Both the position numbers and the translations under genes were made by a program. A stretch of DNA of 64,000 nucleotides from Anticarsia gemmatalis (taxonomy: Eukaryota; Arthropoda; Insecta; Lepidoptera; Erebidae): positions 7,839,501 through 7,903,500 of the forward strand of contig NC_134765.1 in the NCBI RefSeq assembly GCF_050436995.1, written 5' to 3'. The stretch's first letter is position 1. The number at the start of each line of letters is the position of its first letter. Positions 1 through 10,047 of this stretch are shown piece after piece. The notes beneath the pieces are model-generated. The model searched no databases. It had not been told where the DNA came from and was given only the letters and a program-made list of their open reading frames with translations.

Positions 1-109
1 AACTTTTATCAGATAAAAGGTTAACAAAAATACAACAAAACAAACGTTAATGTTCTTTATTAACTCTTTGGCAATAATCGAAAATTGTTAAACAGAAGAA
101 AACATTACT

Positions 110-272
110 TTTTTTTTAACCTATACTGTCCCATTGTCGGGCAAACTTCCCCTAAACTCCTCCACCGGTCTCTATCATCAACCATTTCCTGCCACCCTTC
201 CAGATAGGTGTCCAAATCGTCACGCCAACGTTTCTTCGGCCTGCCTCGACGTCGTCGTTGACCTTCAGGCAT
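110..272 (-). pseudogene. 3' end of a non-LTR retrotransposon (reverse transcriptase C-terminus)
   Basis: Read on the minus strand, about 50 codons are open and encode a basic stretch (RRRRGRPKKRW), then RDDLDTYLEGWQEM, then a tail with DRDRWRSLGEVCPTMGQ, followed by an A-run. From memory this is the typical C-terminus of lepidopteran endonuclease/reverse-transcriptase LINEs. Their proteins usually end with a PKKRW..D motif and a (C)PTxGQ-type peptide just before the poly-A. Only the last part is present: there is no endonuclease or RT domain here, so this is a 5'-truncated dead copy. The A-run lies at the low-coordinate end, as expected for minus-strand insertion. The family (RTE-, Jockey- or CR1-like) cannot be fixed from so short a piece. 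Confidence 0.72.
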
Positions 273-275
273 TAC

Positions 276-767
276 ATTATACCTAATTAAAATAGTATTT
301 GCTTGAGCTTAAATGGTTTTGATAAAATACGAATATCCTACGACACAGCTACGTATTTGTCACTCGGCGTCGGCAAGGTGTCATTTCTGGCGCCCGTTGC
401 GGCGTTGCTACAAAAAGTGTTAGCAAACGTCAAACGCAACGTGCCCCGGGCTACGACCCCGGAAGCGCTGCGAAATGAAAAATCACCTTTATTACACTTT
501 TTAGGTGCAAAAAACTGTTTGAAATTCTTACCTTTTTATTTCAGGTAGTGCTTGCAAATTAGTTTTAATTGCAATTATGTCTGACTATTTTGTTTCAGAT
601 AGTTGCGCTATGACATCTTTGTCTTGTCTCTATTGACATTTTGTCATAATAATATGACGGGATCGGATATAAAATTTTACATTCTCATACATGAAAATGG
701 ATGCTTGAAATTTGCCGTTTATGCAACGAATTTCAATAGATAAATACATAAAATGACCTATTTTTGT
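276..767. other. No gene; contains a GC-rich block at about 366-476
   Basis: This stretch carries an 81-codon open frame at 303-548 (+) that matches nothing I know. The frame is open mainly because of a GC-rich block (about 366-476, with GTGCCCCGGGCTACGACCCC) inside very AT-rich DNA. Such an abrupt composition change usually marks an inserted repeat, but I cannot name it and see no terminal repeats. Not called as a gene. Confidence 0.4.
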
Positions 768-850
768 TATAGGGACAGGCAGAGACTAAAGAACGTCACT
801 TGCAAGAACATTTCTTGCTTCATTCACATCCATACATTTTATCATACAGA
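768..850 (+). repeat. Dispersed repeat D, copy 1
   Basis: The string AGGGACAGGCAGAGACTAAA, then GAACGTCACTTG, then CATTCACATCCATACATTTT and ATCATACA, recurs in the same order at 18,411-18,512 with substitutions. From memory this resembles a common lepidopteran dispersed repeat (GGGTAGGCAGAGAC...CATACA). I do not know its class. No terminal repeats or coding capacity are visible. Confidence 0.5.
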
Positions 851-856
851 AATTAA

Positions 857-1335
857 ATGACTGAGAAGAAAAAATCTAACCGCATAAATGCAGTTGACAC
901 GCAGTACGTCTATTATCCTTTAAATAAACCAAACAACCACGTAATTTTGGTAATAAATGGTTGATTTGTTAGTTGCAGAGTCAGTTTAATAGTTCGATGC
1001 GAGGTGCGGTTACAAAGCATGCCGACTTTATGAGCGCCCGTAAAATGTTGAGGATGCCGTTATTAAGTAAATATCATACTTCCAAGACTATTCGTGAAAG
1101 GTAATTTTATTTGTTATTGCATTTTTATATGATTATATTTATGTCAACTATCTGAAGGAAAGCATTTGATGACACTGATAATTTTATTTCATTTTGACTA
1201 ACACATAATCAGTAATCAATGGTCATGACCTTAGAAATGGAAAATACTTAAAATTTGAGGTCTTCGACATTATCTTAAAAATACTTATTATTAATTTTCA
1301 CTATACTTGCCCAATCTGGTTGCATGGGACGAACT
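857..1335. other. No gene or repeat recognised
   Basis: Anonymous AT-rich DNA. Nothing beyond short chance frames. Confidence 0.5.
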
Positions 1336-1576
1336 GTAGCGCGATTATCTACAGTCTCTTCTACCGAGTATCGAGAGTTTGAAATTCAAATCCAAATGTC
1401 TTTATTGCTAAAGTTGTGGTAATACAATAAATGTGATCTCATAATGCAATGCATGCAATAGCTTATTTAAAATTTACTGCCAAAATAGTTCCCTCGGCGC
1501 CTGCTAGAGACGATAATTAGATTTTTATTAAACTTTTATCGATATATTATGACCAGTTGTCTATAGCCGACAGTGT
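1336..1576 (+). mobile_element. MITE-A copy a, interrupted by a short insertion
   Basis: It opens GTAGCGCGATTATCTACAG and carries the family core ACTGCCAAAATAGTTCC followed by GGCGCC, ATTAGATTTTTATT and TATCGATATATTATGACCAG, in the order seen in the cleaner copy at 4,496-4,665. Between about 1,386 and 1,465 it has extra sequence absent from other copies, including AATGTCTTTATTGC, so a small insertion or local rearrangement has split it. It is non-coding and more diverged than copies b, d, e and g. Confidence 0.6.
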
Positions 1577-1786
1577 TAAAAATTCTAGCAAATGATATTC
1601 ACTTTGACAGACAGATTGCTAGTGTGACTCACTGCGAATGAGACTAAATTGCTAATTCGATTATTGCAAATTGCTATTGTGATGGTATAATCAGTTGCAA
1701 ACGAGACCACTAGCGAATAGGACAACTGCATACAAACGAAAACTATTTCACCATAAAATTTGCGATCTTTAGACCCCATTTTTAAA

Positions 1787-2007
1787 TATTAGTTCGGCGA
1801 AAAAGTCTTTTCGCAATATAGTACCTATGTATGAACTTGTAATAAAATCTTTTCGCTACACAAAAAAACTAGATATTTGGGTACCTCACGAGCTCACTGA
1901 AAGAAACCTAATGAACCGTGTACTTATTTGTGTTTCTTGAAGCCAAAGAGATTTTATTACAAGTTCATACAAAATATAATGCGAAAAGACTTTTCCCCGA
2001 CCTAATA
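1787..2007. mobile_element. Mariner-like MITE with long terminal inverted repeats
   Basis: The left arm (1,789-1,852) and the reverse complement of the right arm (about 1,940-2,005) align over about 65 bp at roughly 80% by eye. Both contain AAGTCTTTTCGCA followed by TATGAACTTGTAATAAAATC. The ends read TTAG(G/T)TCGG inward and are bounded by TA at 1,787-1,788 and 2,006-2,007, the TA target duplication expected of the Tc1/mariner superfamily. The 217-bp body has no transposase. An open frame running through the right arm (1,918-2,184, +) is a by-product of the repeat. The mariner affiliation is inferred from the TA target and the end sequence. Confidence 0.72.
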
Positions 2008-2272
2008 CATATCTATTCGAAAGCTTTATCAGATGGAATTTTGTCAGTGGTTTTCATATCGTGTCATTTTATTCAGCAGTTAGGATATCTGAAACTTTTT
2101 AAGCCGGGTTTTGGCCCTTATTCAAATGAACTATCAGATAATTTATACTGCCACATCGTAATGAGTTTAAACCACAACTCGTAAAGCGGACCCTTAAATA
2201 AACGATAATAAGGATTTGCGGTCAGCCCGTAAACCCGTAACCGGGGAATATAACTTGTCATTTATATTTTAT
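2008..2272. other. No feature recognised
   Basis: AT-rich spacer between the mariner-like MITE and a Helitron-like remnant. Confidence 0.4.
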
Positions 2273-2475
2273 ACTAGTTGACCCTGCGGCTCCACTTGCA
2301 TTACGTTTCATCCCCAATTACAGATAGTTAAAGGGTGATTTTTAAGGATTGCGACTAACGTTTCACTCCAGCGTTTTAGCTATCTCCGTGTTTAATTGCA
2401 TAAGTATCGGTATAGCGGTTTAGTGAAAGCAAAACAGGCAGACGGATTAGTTTGGGTATAAGTTTTTACAAACTT
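2273..2475 (-). mobile_element. Helitron-like remnant (3' end on the minus strand)
   Basis: On the plus strand it opens ACTAGTTGACCCTGCGGCTC. The reverse complement ends ...GAGCCGCAGGGTCAACTAGT, the CTAG(T) 3' end of lepidopteran Helitron-like elements. The far side has AACAGGCAGACGGATTAG, resembling the GACAGACAGA region near the 5' end of such elements, but the 5' terminus itself is not recognisable. This is an old copy. Confidence 0.45.
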
Positions 2476-2486
2476 ATGCCCAAACT
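2449..2486. repeat. Short hairpin, 17-bp arms
   Basis: The left arm AGTTTGGGTATAAGTTT (2,449-2,465) pairs with the right arm at 2,470-2,486 with a single mismatch, leaving a 4-nt loop. It overlaps the worn end of the Helitron-like remnant. Subterminal hairpins occur at Helitron 3' ends, but this one lies on the opposite side, so I do not assign it that role. Confidence 0.6.
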
Positions 2487-3369
2487 TAACCCTAACCTTA
2501 GCAGAAACCGTAAGAATTGAAGACGAATTGGTGAAAACGACATTTTGTATTTGCCGAATTAATCTTACATTGGAGCAATTTTGATTATAATATGCTACAG
2601 GGTTTGTTCATTTTTACCCAATTTTTTCCATAGTCACTAAAATCCAAAATAAAATTGGTTTGAAATCTATACTCAACTATTTCCAACTATCCCATACATA
2701 AGTTTTATCCTTAATTCCTTTTTCATACGGCTTATGTCGGACACAATACATTACCTGTATAAATCTTACAATTTAGTACATTATTCTATAACATATGAGT
2801 GGATTAGTAAGTTATGGGGCGATACTTCGTGGATTATAGTCACAGGCCACATGGAAGCCGTAAATTGTGTATAAATGATCTAAGGCTAACCTTGTTTAGA
2901 ATAGGTTTCCTATACTCAAATCTATATATTAGAACGTGAAAAAAAATTGGAGTAAGACTAATTTGATTTACAATTTAAAAATGCATTAGTTTGAAGAAAC
3001 CTTTTCGAGAGAAAAATAACTTAGAAGTTGTGATTCGTGACTGTCCTCGCGACATTTAACCATAATCAGATGATTCATTGCTACCTTGAATTTTAAACCC
3101 AAAGTCTAGTATTACGCTAACAGCTAAACACTTTCCTTTATTTTGTTTGAAATGTCAAGAACAAACAAAAAACATACTCTATTCTCCCACAAAAACGTTG
3201 ACTTCATTAAAACTCCAGCTCTCCTCCCAGATTTCTTTATCACGCAATATCATTATAATTGCAATACGATACACCGTCGACTATTGGGTTTCAAAGAACC
3301 TTCGGCAATCAATTTATGCCACGAATATACTTGGCAAGAACAAACTGTGAAAACGTTTGTAACTGTACT
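2487..3369. other. No gene or repeat recognised
   Basis: AT-rich spacer. Two overlapping short frames at 3,143-3,391 are not similar to anything I know and look like chance. Confidence 0.45.
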
Positions 3370-3772
3370 ATTTTTACAATATTATGAATGAAAATAAGTG
3401 TGTTTGTTTGTCTTTTTTAAATTGTAACGCCTGAACCAATTTGCATACTTAATATACCCGAAGAAGGACCTAGACTATGATTGAAAATAAAACAACAATC
3501 CGTAGTTCTTGTTAAAAAAGTTTCGTTATTGTTATTGGTACCAATTACAATTGTAACTATTTTTTTTCTTTTATCAGTACACATTAACACTAAAAATATT
3601 AATGCCGTCAATGGGACGGCACTGGTATATATATCTATATTTATACACTTTTAAAGGTTTATCCTAAAGCCCGTCCCTTCTGGTGTTGAAAGGCTGGAAC
3701 AATATCGATAAAAAGAAAGCTTATAGATAAAATAATTACTTATAACTTAAGTCTAGCGGCGGGCAAAAGCTA
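3370..3772 (+). mobile_element. Helitron-like element, worn
   Basis: The 5' side reads CAATATTATGAATG, then GTGTGTTTGTTTGTC, then CGCCTGAACCAATTTG. This is the order TAATATTATAAATGCGAAAG / GTTTGT / ACTGAACCGATT seen in other elements of this window (37,697-37,914; reverse strand 15,110-15,313). The 3' side reads GGCGGGCAAAAGCTAGT, ending in the CTAG|T terminus. At about 400 bp it is longer than its relatives, so the middle (about 3,550-3,720) may hold an unrelated insertion. Non-coding. Confidence 0.55.
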
Positions 3773-4018
3773 GTAGTAGCTACTTCTATTAGGACACTTA
3801 AATTTATCTTTTATAAGTTTGTTTGAAATAAAATATTCTAGAGTATTGTTTCAAAAGCGTAATTGTCCTTTAAGTTATCACTTGAATAAAATATGCGAAT
3901 GAAATTGTTTCTTTTTATTTTGATATTTTTTCAAGTAAATTTGCTGTCAAATTAGAAAATAATGACAAAACTTAAAGGTTTTTTTCTTGTTTAAACTATG
4001 TTGAAAAAGACTGAAGAG

Positions 4019-4231
4019 TTGAGCAAATAGCTCCTTTACACACACACTCTATCGCACATACAACAATCGCGCGTGAAAGAGCGCGCATGCAAGGGGAAAG
4101 GAAAGACCATGCGCCATGCTCATCTGTCAAACTCACGAAGAAAATCGCGAGCGAAGACCGCGCTGCTTTCGCGCGAGTAATCCTGTACACTCCTAAGAAC
4201 GTGCGATAGAGTGTGTGTGTAAAGGCGGCTC
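4019..4231. mobile_element. MITE-B: short DNA element with perfect 25-bp inverted repeats
   Basis: Positions 4,033-4,057 and 4,201-4,225 are perfect reverse complements (25 of 25). They contain TTTACACACACACTCTATCG. The similarity extends outward on both sides as TTGAGC, with a small indel. The interior is distinctly GC-rich with CGCGCG-type words (4,067-4,180), unlike the flanks. Non-coding, about 213 bp. No target-site duplication is certain, so the superfamily is left open. Confidence 0.72.
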
Positions 4232-4290
4232 AAAAGTCAGGGTCTTGGGCTCAATTGGGAGTTTAGGTTTTACAAATTGACGATAAGTAG

Positions 4291-4395
4291 ATGGCCTCAG
4301 TGGCGTAGTGGTGGTCCTGCCACTACAAGTATGTCGAGCTCGAGAGGTACCCAAGATTACTTGTACCATAGAAGTGCGTATACTCATAAGGTGCG
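4291..4395 (+). mobile_element. tRNA-derived SINE fragment (head)
   Basis: ATGGCCTCAGTGGCGTAGTGG contains a good pol III A box (TGGCGTAGTGG, 4,301-4,311). A following GAGCTCGAGAGGTACCC region sits where the B box should be but is degenerate. It belongs with the other tRNA-headed SINEs here. The tail is not recognisable, so I read it as a truncated copy. Confidence 0.5.
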
Positions 4396-4495
4396 GTAGA
4401 CTAACAACTTAGTAAAGAGTTTTGTATTCGCCACTAGTGACGGTATACAAAATTCTGAATTTAGAATATCAATGCTTGTACAGCTAATAGACGTA

Positions 4496-4665
4496 TAGCG
4501 CGATTCTGTTTAGTCGGTTCTGTCAAGTATCGAAAGTTTGACATTTAGAATGTACTGCCAAAATAATTCCTACGACGCCCGTCAGATGCGCTGATCAGAT
4601 TTTCATACAAAATTTCTCGATGACAAGTCGGTTGTCGGTAGTCGATAGTAGTAGAGAATCGAGCG
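4496..4665 (+). mobile_element. MITE-A copy b (reference-quality copy)
   Basis: This ~170-bp element runs from TAGCGCGATTCTG through the core GAATGTACTGCCAAAATA, CGACGCCCGTCAGATGCGC, TGATCAGATTTTCATACAAA and TTTCTCGATGACA to CGATAGTAGTAGAGAATCGA. The two outer ends are loose inverted repeats: GCGCGATTCTG on the left, and the reverse complement CTCGATTCTCTACTACTATC on the right. No reading frame is conserved between copies, so it is a non-autonomous DNA element. Other copies: a, c-h. Confidence 0.8.
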
Positions 4666-5939
4666 ACTGTTTGATACAGTTTTTTTATTTGTAAACACCC
4701 AAAACTATTAATTATAATCTATATAAATCGTGCAGGGTCCCTTACTAAGTTGTCGGACAATAGCTATTAAATAAAAAGCAATTGTCCTCTTTATAACGAT
4801 GTTCGTATAAAGGCTTTCAATGTGTGTGGTCGTGTAATGACGTCGTAAAACTTGGACGTTTGGTGAAATTGTCGTCAGTTATCGATGTACGACAAATCTA
4901 TATTTGTCGTGTCTATCTTTTAAGTGTTTTTTGGATACGTTATGATATTGTATTGTTTACTTTTTGGTTGTATTTTTAGTTCATCGTAAAATAATGTACT
5001 GGCCAAATCAAATCTAACCTACTTTAGAATCTCACATTTTAAATAACAGCAATTGTTATAGTAAAACAAAGATATAGTTTCATACTTGTTCATAATGTAT
5101 ATTTTGTTCCTAAAAATACATGGTCGGATTTTGTACAGAACTTGGCACTCATTTAGATCTAAATACTTTTTGCGGCGAAGCCCACATCTAAGCATAGTTT
5201 TTGTATTGAACTTGACTCTTCTTTTTTTTACATTAAAATTTATGTTTTTCAGGCAAAATTTTTAAATAATGAAAGCTTGGTCTGTTTAACATACAAAAAC
5301 TAATAAAACTGAAAACATAGTTGCGGTATTTTTATTTTATTTTCATAACAGCAAAAATAACCATCTTATTTCGTAGCAATTTTCTCGTAACCGGCAAGAA
5401 CGGCCATTCAATATTCCGTAAGAAACTCTTAAAATCAATGTCTGCATAAACTGTCCAGTGAAAATCATAACAGGAGTTTTACGGACAACATCCTCCCCAG
5501 TGGCGCCCTCTCCTACCAGCTTTTAGCAGACATGTTCCGCTTAAAGATAATAACCCTTTAAGCCGGTTTTAACGACTTGTGAGGAGATAAGGCACTTTTT
5601 ATGTCTAGTTTTGCGGATGTAGGCTTGTATTTGAAGATTTTTGAGACTTTTGACTTTTATATGGGTGCTCTTAGAGTAGGTATGCTGTTATTAAACAGCA
5701 ATAGTTAGTTCTTTTGTAGTATATGTAGTGAGCAGTGGCGCAGGCTCCATACAACTTGATTCCTACCGGCTTCCCTTTCTGGACAGACTTAATATTAGTG
5801 TTAAATTAATAGTTTACTATTGCCAAATAATACACAATTAATAAATAATCCCCAATATTTAAAACGTAATCTTTAACTAGAATCATCAATCTAATCTAAA
5901 TAGTACGAAAACGCCTACCCTTTAAAAATTACGCTCCGC
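4666..5939. other. No gene recognised
   Basis: AT-rich DNA. A 9-bp hairpin, ACGACAAAT / ATTTGTCGT, lies near 4,890. Two short GC-richer patches containing CAGTGGCGC (5,497 and 5,735 regions) look like eroded repeat pieces but cannot be assigned. Confidence 0.4.
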
Positions 5940-6200
5940 TAAAAACGCAACGTGAAGTAATAATAATGAAATAAGCCGAAGGCGTTGATCGGGAATCGCG
6001 TACAATAAAAACTATGGCGGCGATGTTGCTTACGACCTTTTGGATCGCGCATTACACCGCGCTGCATAGTGGCGAACAAGCCGGAGGAAGAGCGGGTTGC
6101 CTCGCGCTACTGCGCTCGCGCCGCGGTGGACACATGATTTTACGCATGCTTCTGTCGCGGTGCGAGCCGCGTGCAGGAGCGAGATGGCGAAATATAAGCT
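5940..6200. other. GC- and CpG-rich island
   Basis: About 200 bp (5,990-6,195) is rich in CG dinucleotides (CGCGCATTACACCGCGCTGC, CTCGCGCCGCGGTGG), in sharp contrast to the AT-rich surroundings. Overlapping 60-codon frames on both strands follow from the base composition and match no family. Two readings are possible: the 5' part of a retroposon whose LINE-like tail is at 6,520-6,655, or a promoter-like island. No TATA box or start codon context decides it. Confidence 0.4.
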
Positions 6201-6519
6201 AAACATCCTGCATAAGTATGAGTCGAACATTCTTTACCAGTTTGACATTAGGTTATGTTTGTTTACATTTTTCGCGCGCTCTATAACAAATTAGAATATT
6301 TGTGTTTATTACAACATTATTCCTTAGTAAATGTGTTTGTGCATAACTGTGAACGTATCAGTGTATTAAACAGTAATTGTTTTGCATGTATCCATTGGAG
6401 TACCTACATATTCATTTTGTCAGATTTATACTTTTATTCTGTTATATTCAAATTTTCCTTTGTATTCCTTTTTAATATTTTATATTTTATTCTGTACACC
6501 ACTTTTACCCTTTTATAAT

Positions 6520-6655
6520 TTGCTATTGAAGAGCGAGACCTCCTAGCACAGGTATATTTTTTACTTAAAAGGAGGTCTCTATGTAACATTTATTGTAAAA
6601 GTTGTACGAGATTACGAAATAAACATTTTTGATTTTTTGATTTGATTTTTTGATA
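6520..6655 (+). mobile_element. 3' UTR and tail of a Jockey/CR1-like non-LTR retrotransposon
   Basis: GAGACCTCCTAGCACAGG is followed 20-odd bases later by its inverted partner AGGAGGTCTC, giving a 10-bp stem. Then come AATAAACATTTTTGA and an imperfect (TTTGA)n run ending at about 6,655. From memory a GAGACCT...GGTCTC hairpin ahead of an A/T-rich ATTTTGA microsatellite is the usual 3' end of lepidopteran Jockey/CR1-type elements. No RT coding sequence precedes it. Confidence 0.55.
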
Positions 6656-8381
6656 CTAATTTATAGGTTAAACTAATTTCTATAAAAGTGTTCTGCGTTC
6701 TTCCGTAATGTTTTTGGTATTTTATTGTTGATAAATACATTCTAAATTGCTAGTATAATATGTTATAACCAGTGCGAGACAATCATCAATCATTCGAAAT
6801 ACGTTATCAAAATATGTGTTGTTGTGTTACCTACGTGTTACTACTGAAGATATAGTAACTTAATACAAAACAAGCATGATTAGGTAGCATGGTAAGTATC
6901 TATGTATTATTAGACTGTAGAGAGAGAAATAAGAGACTGTAGTTGAATGTAGATAATACTCTCTTATTGTTATTATGCAGTAATACGCTATTTTTACGTC
7001 GGCATTCTTACGATGTCCATATGTAGGTACTATACCTAGACAATGACTTATAGCTCCGGCTTGCCTTATAGAAATAATGGCCCTTCGCCACTGGTAGTGA
7101 GGCTAATTGCATGCACTGTCGTGAAACAGTTATTCCAAAAACAAAATCGAGCCGATTTTTTGTCATTGACATTGATATGCTTTTTTAAGATAAATATTAC
7201 AGACATTTATATAACTAAGGTCCATTTTATTTATATAAGAATTTTAGGTGTTCCGATTTCATCTGTATTTTGATACCATTCGTTTTTGTTTCATTCATTT
7301 TAATGTATGCCCATATCCGCAATACGCAGAATCGTAATGTGAAGCTTCATGTATTAAAGGTTATGTATTTATTTAAATTATATCGTAAATCATAATAATA
7401 TACAACCCTTTGGTTCAAATCTTCGTAGCAATTTATCATCATTCATGCCGCGAACAACTGAATAAGTGATAACTAAAATAAAACATCTGAACCCATCGAA
7501 TGGCCGAACGTTTTCGGCTTCGGCTCTCGGCCTTCGGCTTGAATTATTGAACGTCGGTTGGACTATGAATTATGCATCCAGTCTAGTTTGTACGAACACT
7601 AACTGAATGTAATCATGCTTCATTGCATTTTGATAGCGGCCCATATGGAAATTTTAACTGTATGTATAGTGGAGCCACTTATTTTTCTTTTGGAATGTAT
7701 TTAAATTATAAATCGCGTTCTGAATTATTTGAATAATTTGTATGAATAAAATATTACTGTTAAATAATTCACCGAAAACAAATAACCTATTTATATTTAA
7801 TAACATTTACCATTAATATTGTGAGTACATTTTCCCCGAAATAACAGGCACAAAGAGAAAAAAGTGTTAAATATTTTTACTGCATTGCTACATGAAACGC
7901 ATACAAGATTACGGTCAATACAAATATCATCACAATAGAACTATCGGTCAAACAGTCGCCGCCCAAGTACGTGTGGATCCTCCACTGTAGTAGATTAAGA
8001 GCTTACTGAACACCAATTATTTGTTTCAATCAATGCGAAAATCGTGACTCAAACTGATTCGATTGAATCGATTCAATTCGTACACTTACTGTCTTTGGGT
8101 TTGAATTATGCAAAGAACGTGGACTGGCCAGTTGTTTTAAAGTTAGGCCTTAAAAATTTAAATTTGAATTTTGAATCTCAGTCTTGATTTCAAGACACGT
8201 CTTTTAAAAGTTATATGCATAGACTAAGTAGCTGCATTAAAGTTTTATAAAATTTCATTTCTTTTCGTAGTTTTTACAAGTTAAAAACTGTATTTGTGCT
8301 AAACCATAGAAGTAAATTGTTTATTAATAGTAGTCCAGACCGATAGATTTCTACCGGTCCTTTTTATTCTTCCTGTTTCAG
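6656..8381. other. No gene; one short GGC/TTC-rich repeat patch
   Basis: Anonymous AT-rich DNA except for 7,499-7,545, where TTCGGCT-like words repeat (TTTTCGGCTTCGGCTCTCGG, CCTTCGGCTTG). That patch resembles a low-complexity motif found in insect transposons, but no element borders are visible. A 16-bp palindrome, ATTGAATCGATTCAAT, lies near 8,062-8,077. Confidence 0.4.
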
Positions 8382-8382
8382 T

Positions 8383-8421
<39 letters not shown>

Positions 8422-8423
8422 TT
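8382..8423 (+). repeat. (TTTA)n microsatellite
   Basis: About ten uninterrupted TTTA units. A likely length-polymorphic locus. Confidence 0.95.
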
Positions 8424-9214
8424 ATGGATCTCCAACAAGAAATAGACTTTACAAAAACAGAATTACATGCAATGTGAGATAAAAGTTAAGTGTTTTCTCA
8501 ATTACAGGAGATTGAAGGAAGCTATAAATTTATTTAAAACTTTGGTCTTTATTGGACTCGTTCCATTTTCACCAGTTGTAAAAATAAAAGCAGAGATCGA
8601 ATTGTTCATCAAACATCATAACAAAACTAGCAATAAAAAGCTTCTGTACAAAACGTTCTAGAAAAATACCAAAAGAAACATACGTCTAGTATTATAAAAA
8701 CATTGAATAAGGCCCCTTACAGACAAGTTACACATCGTACTATGGCGACTAAATGTGTGTCCATACACAGCAGTATCGAAATCGTACCTTTTAGGAACTG
8801 TAATGCTGGATTGATTCGGCTTCCATGGTCCATAGATTCCCATAGATGTTAATAATGATAATGCAGTTGCTAGGCCCAGCGTCCGAAAAACGAACTTATC
8901 GTCGCGTTCAGCGCTTTTCAGGCGCGTATTGTAGAATATGTTGCATTTGAATTCTTAAAAAGTTTGAAAATTTTGATACTGCCTTTAAATTCCAAAAAGC
9001 TCAATTATTGTTGATCGCCGGTATCATATCTACTGTACCCTTTATCTGAAGCAAAAAGTTGGTAGCTCTCAAACTCGTTCATCATAGATTTCCCTCGGGA
9101 ACTAGTACTTAATGTGTGCGGACACACATAATTCTTGTAACCTCATTATATTCGAGTTAGCAACTCACTTTGTTACCAACTCCTATAATATGTTCTGTGA
9201 TCTATGAAGCGATG
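8424..9214. other. No gene recognised
   Basis: A 64-codon frame (8,467-8,661) looks like chance. The segment 8,700-8,960 is somewhat less AT-rich (GTCGCGTTCAGCGCTTTTC near 8,901), with no identifiable repeat structure. Confidence 0.4.
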
Positions 9215-9295
9215 TATTATAACTGTGAAGGAAAACATCGCGAGGAAACTTTGCACGTCTGAGATTTCTGTATAACAGTTTCTTAAGGAATAAAT
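9215..9295 (+). mobile_element. SINE/LINE-derived fragment (GAAGGAAAACATCGCGAGGA type)
   Basis: ACTGTGAAGGAAAACATCGC, GAGGAAACTTTGCACG and TCTGAGATTTCTGTATAA match, from memory, the internal part of a very common lepidopteran retroposon (GTGAAGGAAAACATCGTGAG). The SINE at 36,301-36,555 has the eroded equivalent. Neither a head nor a 3' tail is present here. Confidence 0.6.
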
Positions 9296-9392
9296 AGTCA
9301 TTTATGACTAGCAGTTGGATAGAAATGGGCTCATATTAATAACTATTTCTCCTAAAATATTAAGTTTAGGATAGAATAATAGACATTTTTGA

Positions 9393-9602
9393 GTAGACGG
9401 TACAGCTGGTGTCCGTCGGATCCCGAGTTCGATATCCGGGTCAAGCAAATTACTAATTCTTAAAAGTAGCCCGTAGTTTTGTTCCAAGAAAATCTCATAG
9501 TTTGGAGGGATTAAATTTGCTAACGATGAAACGTGGGCGTATTCCATACATCTCTGCCTAAACCTACGGGTGTAACTGGCGGGATATTATGTAATACCTG
9601 AA
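9393..9602 (+). mobile_element. tRNA-derived SINE (family B), nearly full length
   Basis: A tRNA-like head with a B-box relic, GAGTTCGATATCCGGG (9,426-9,441), is followed by AAGTAGCCCGTAGTTTTG, then CGTGGGCGTATTC, and the tail ACATCTCTGCCTAAACCTAC and GGGTGTAACTGGCGGGATAT. The same order of blocks (AGTAGCCCGGAGT..., TTACATGGGAC, GTGGGTGTAT, CCTTCGGGTATAACAGGCGTGA) recurs at 20,050, 23,785, 32,600, 33,995, 40,365 and 58,184. It is transcribed by pol III when active. This copy has lost its A box. Confidence 0.68.
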
Positions 9603-9995
9603 ATACCTTTATATATATCGGTTTAAAACGCCCATTTTATTTTTGACCTAATGGACGAAGCAACAATCTACTAAATAATAATTGCCCTCTTTAACAAGTC
9701 GCAACAATCTTTAATTGGTCTTACTATTTTTATTCAATTGTACAGTCTATAACAAAAAAATACCTCGAAGTTATTTTTAACAACAAAGGTAATTATTGAG
9801 GTATTCATTTATTTTACTTTCATCTTATTTTTGCCTATAATTGTTTAAAACTATTCGGACAAACACTTTGATCTACTTTTATACAATTATACAAGTTATT
9901 CAGAATTTCAACAACATACTTAACGATAACTGTACTGTTGCGTAAATAACAGATTTTACAAATTTGTAGAATTCTGATTTTAATTATAAGCTTCT
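9603..9995. other. No feature recognised
   Basis: AT-rich spacer. Confidence 0.4.
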
Positions 9996-10047
9996 TTTTT
10001 TTGTTGTAAGTCTGTACTGTCCCACTGCTGGGCAAAGGCCTCTTCCA
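9996..10047 (-). mobile_element. LINE 3'-end fragment
   Basis: The minus strand reads GGCCTTTGCCCAGCAGTGGG, ACAGTACAG, then an A-rich run. CCCAGCAGTGGGACA encodes the PAVGQ/CPAVGQ-type end of lepidopteran LINE proteins and is shared with the tails at 110, 21,375, 33,903 and 41,338. Only about 50 bp remain. Confidence 0.55.

Noticed and set aside
2481..2502. Telomere-like CCTAA words (TTAACCCTAACCTTAG)
   Set aside because: Only one or two imperfect units; not an interstitial telomere array.
6014..6294. Overlapping frames on both strands in the CpG-rich island
   Set aside because: They arise from the lack of stops in GC-rich sequence. No frame shows a motif or extends past the island.
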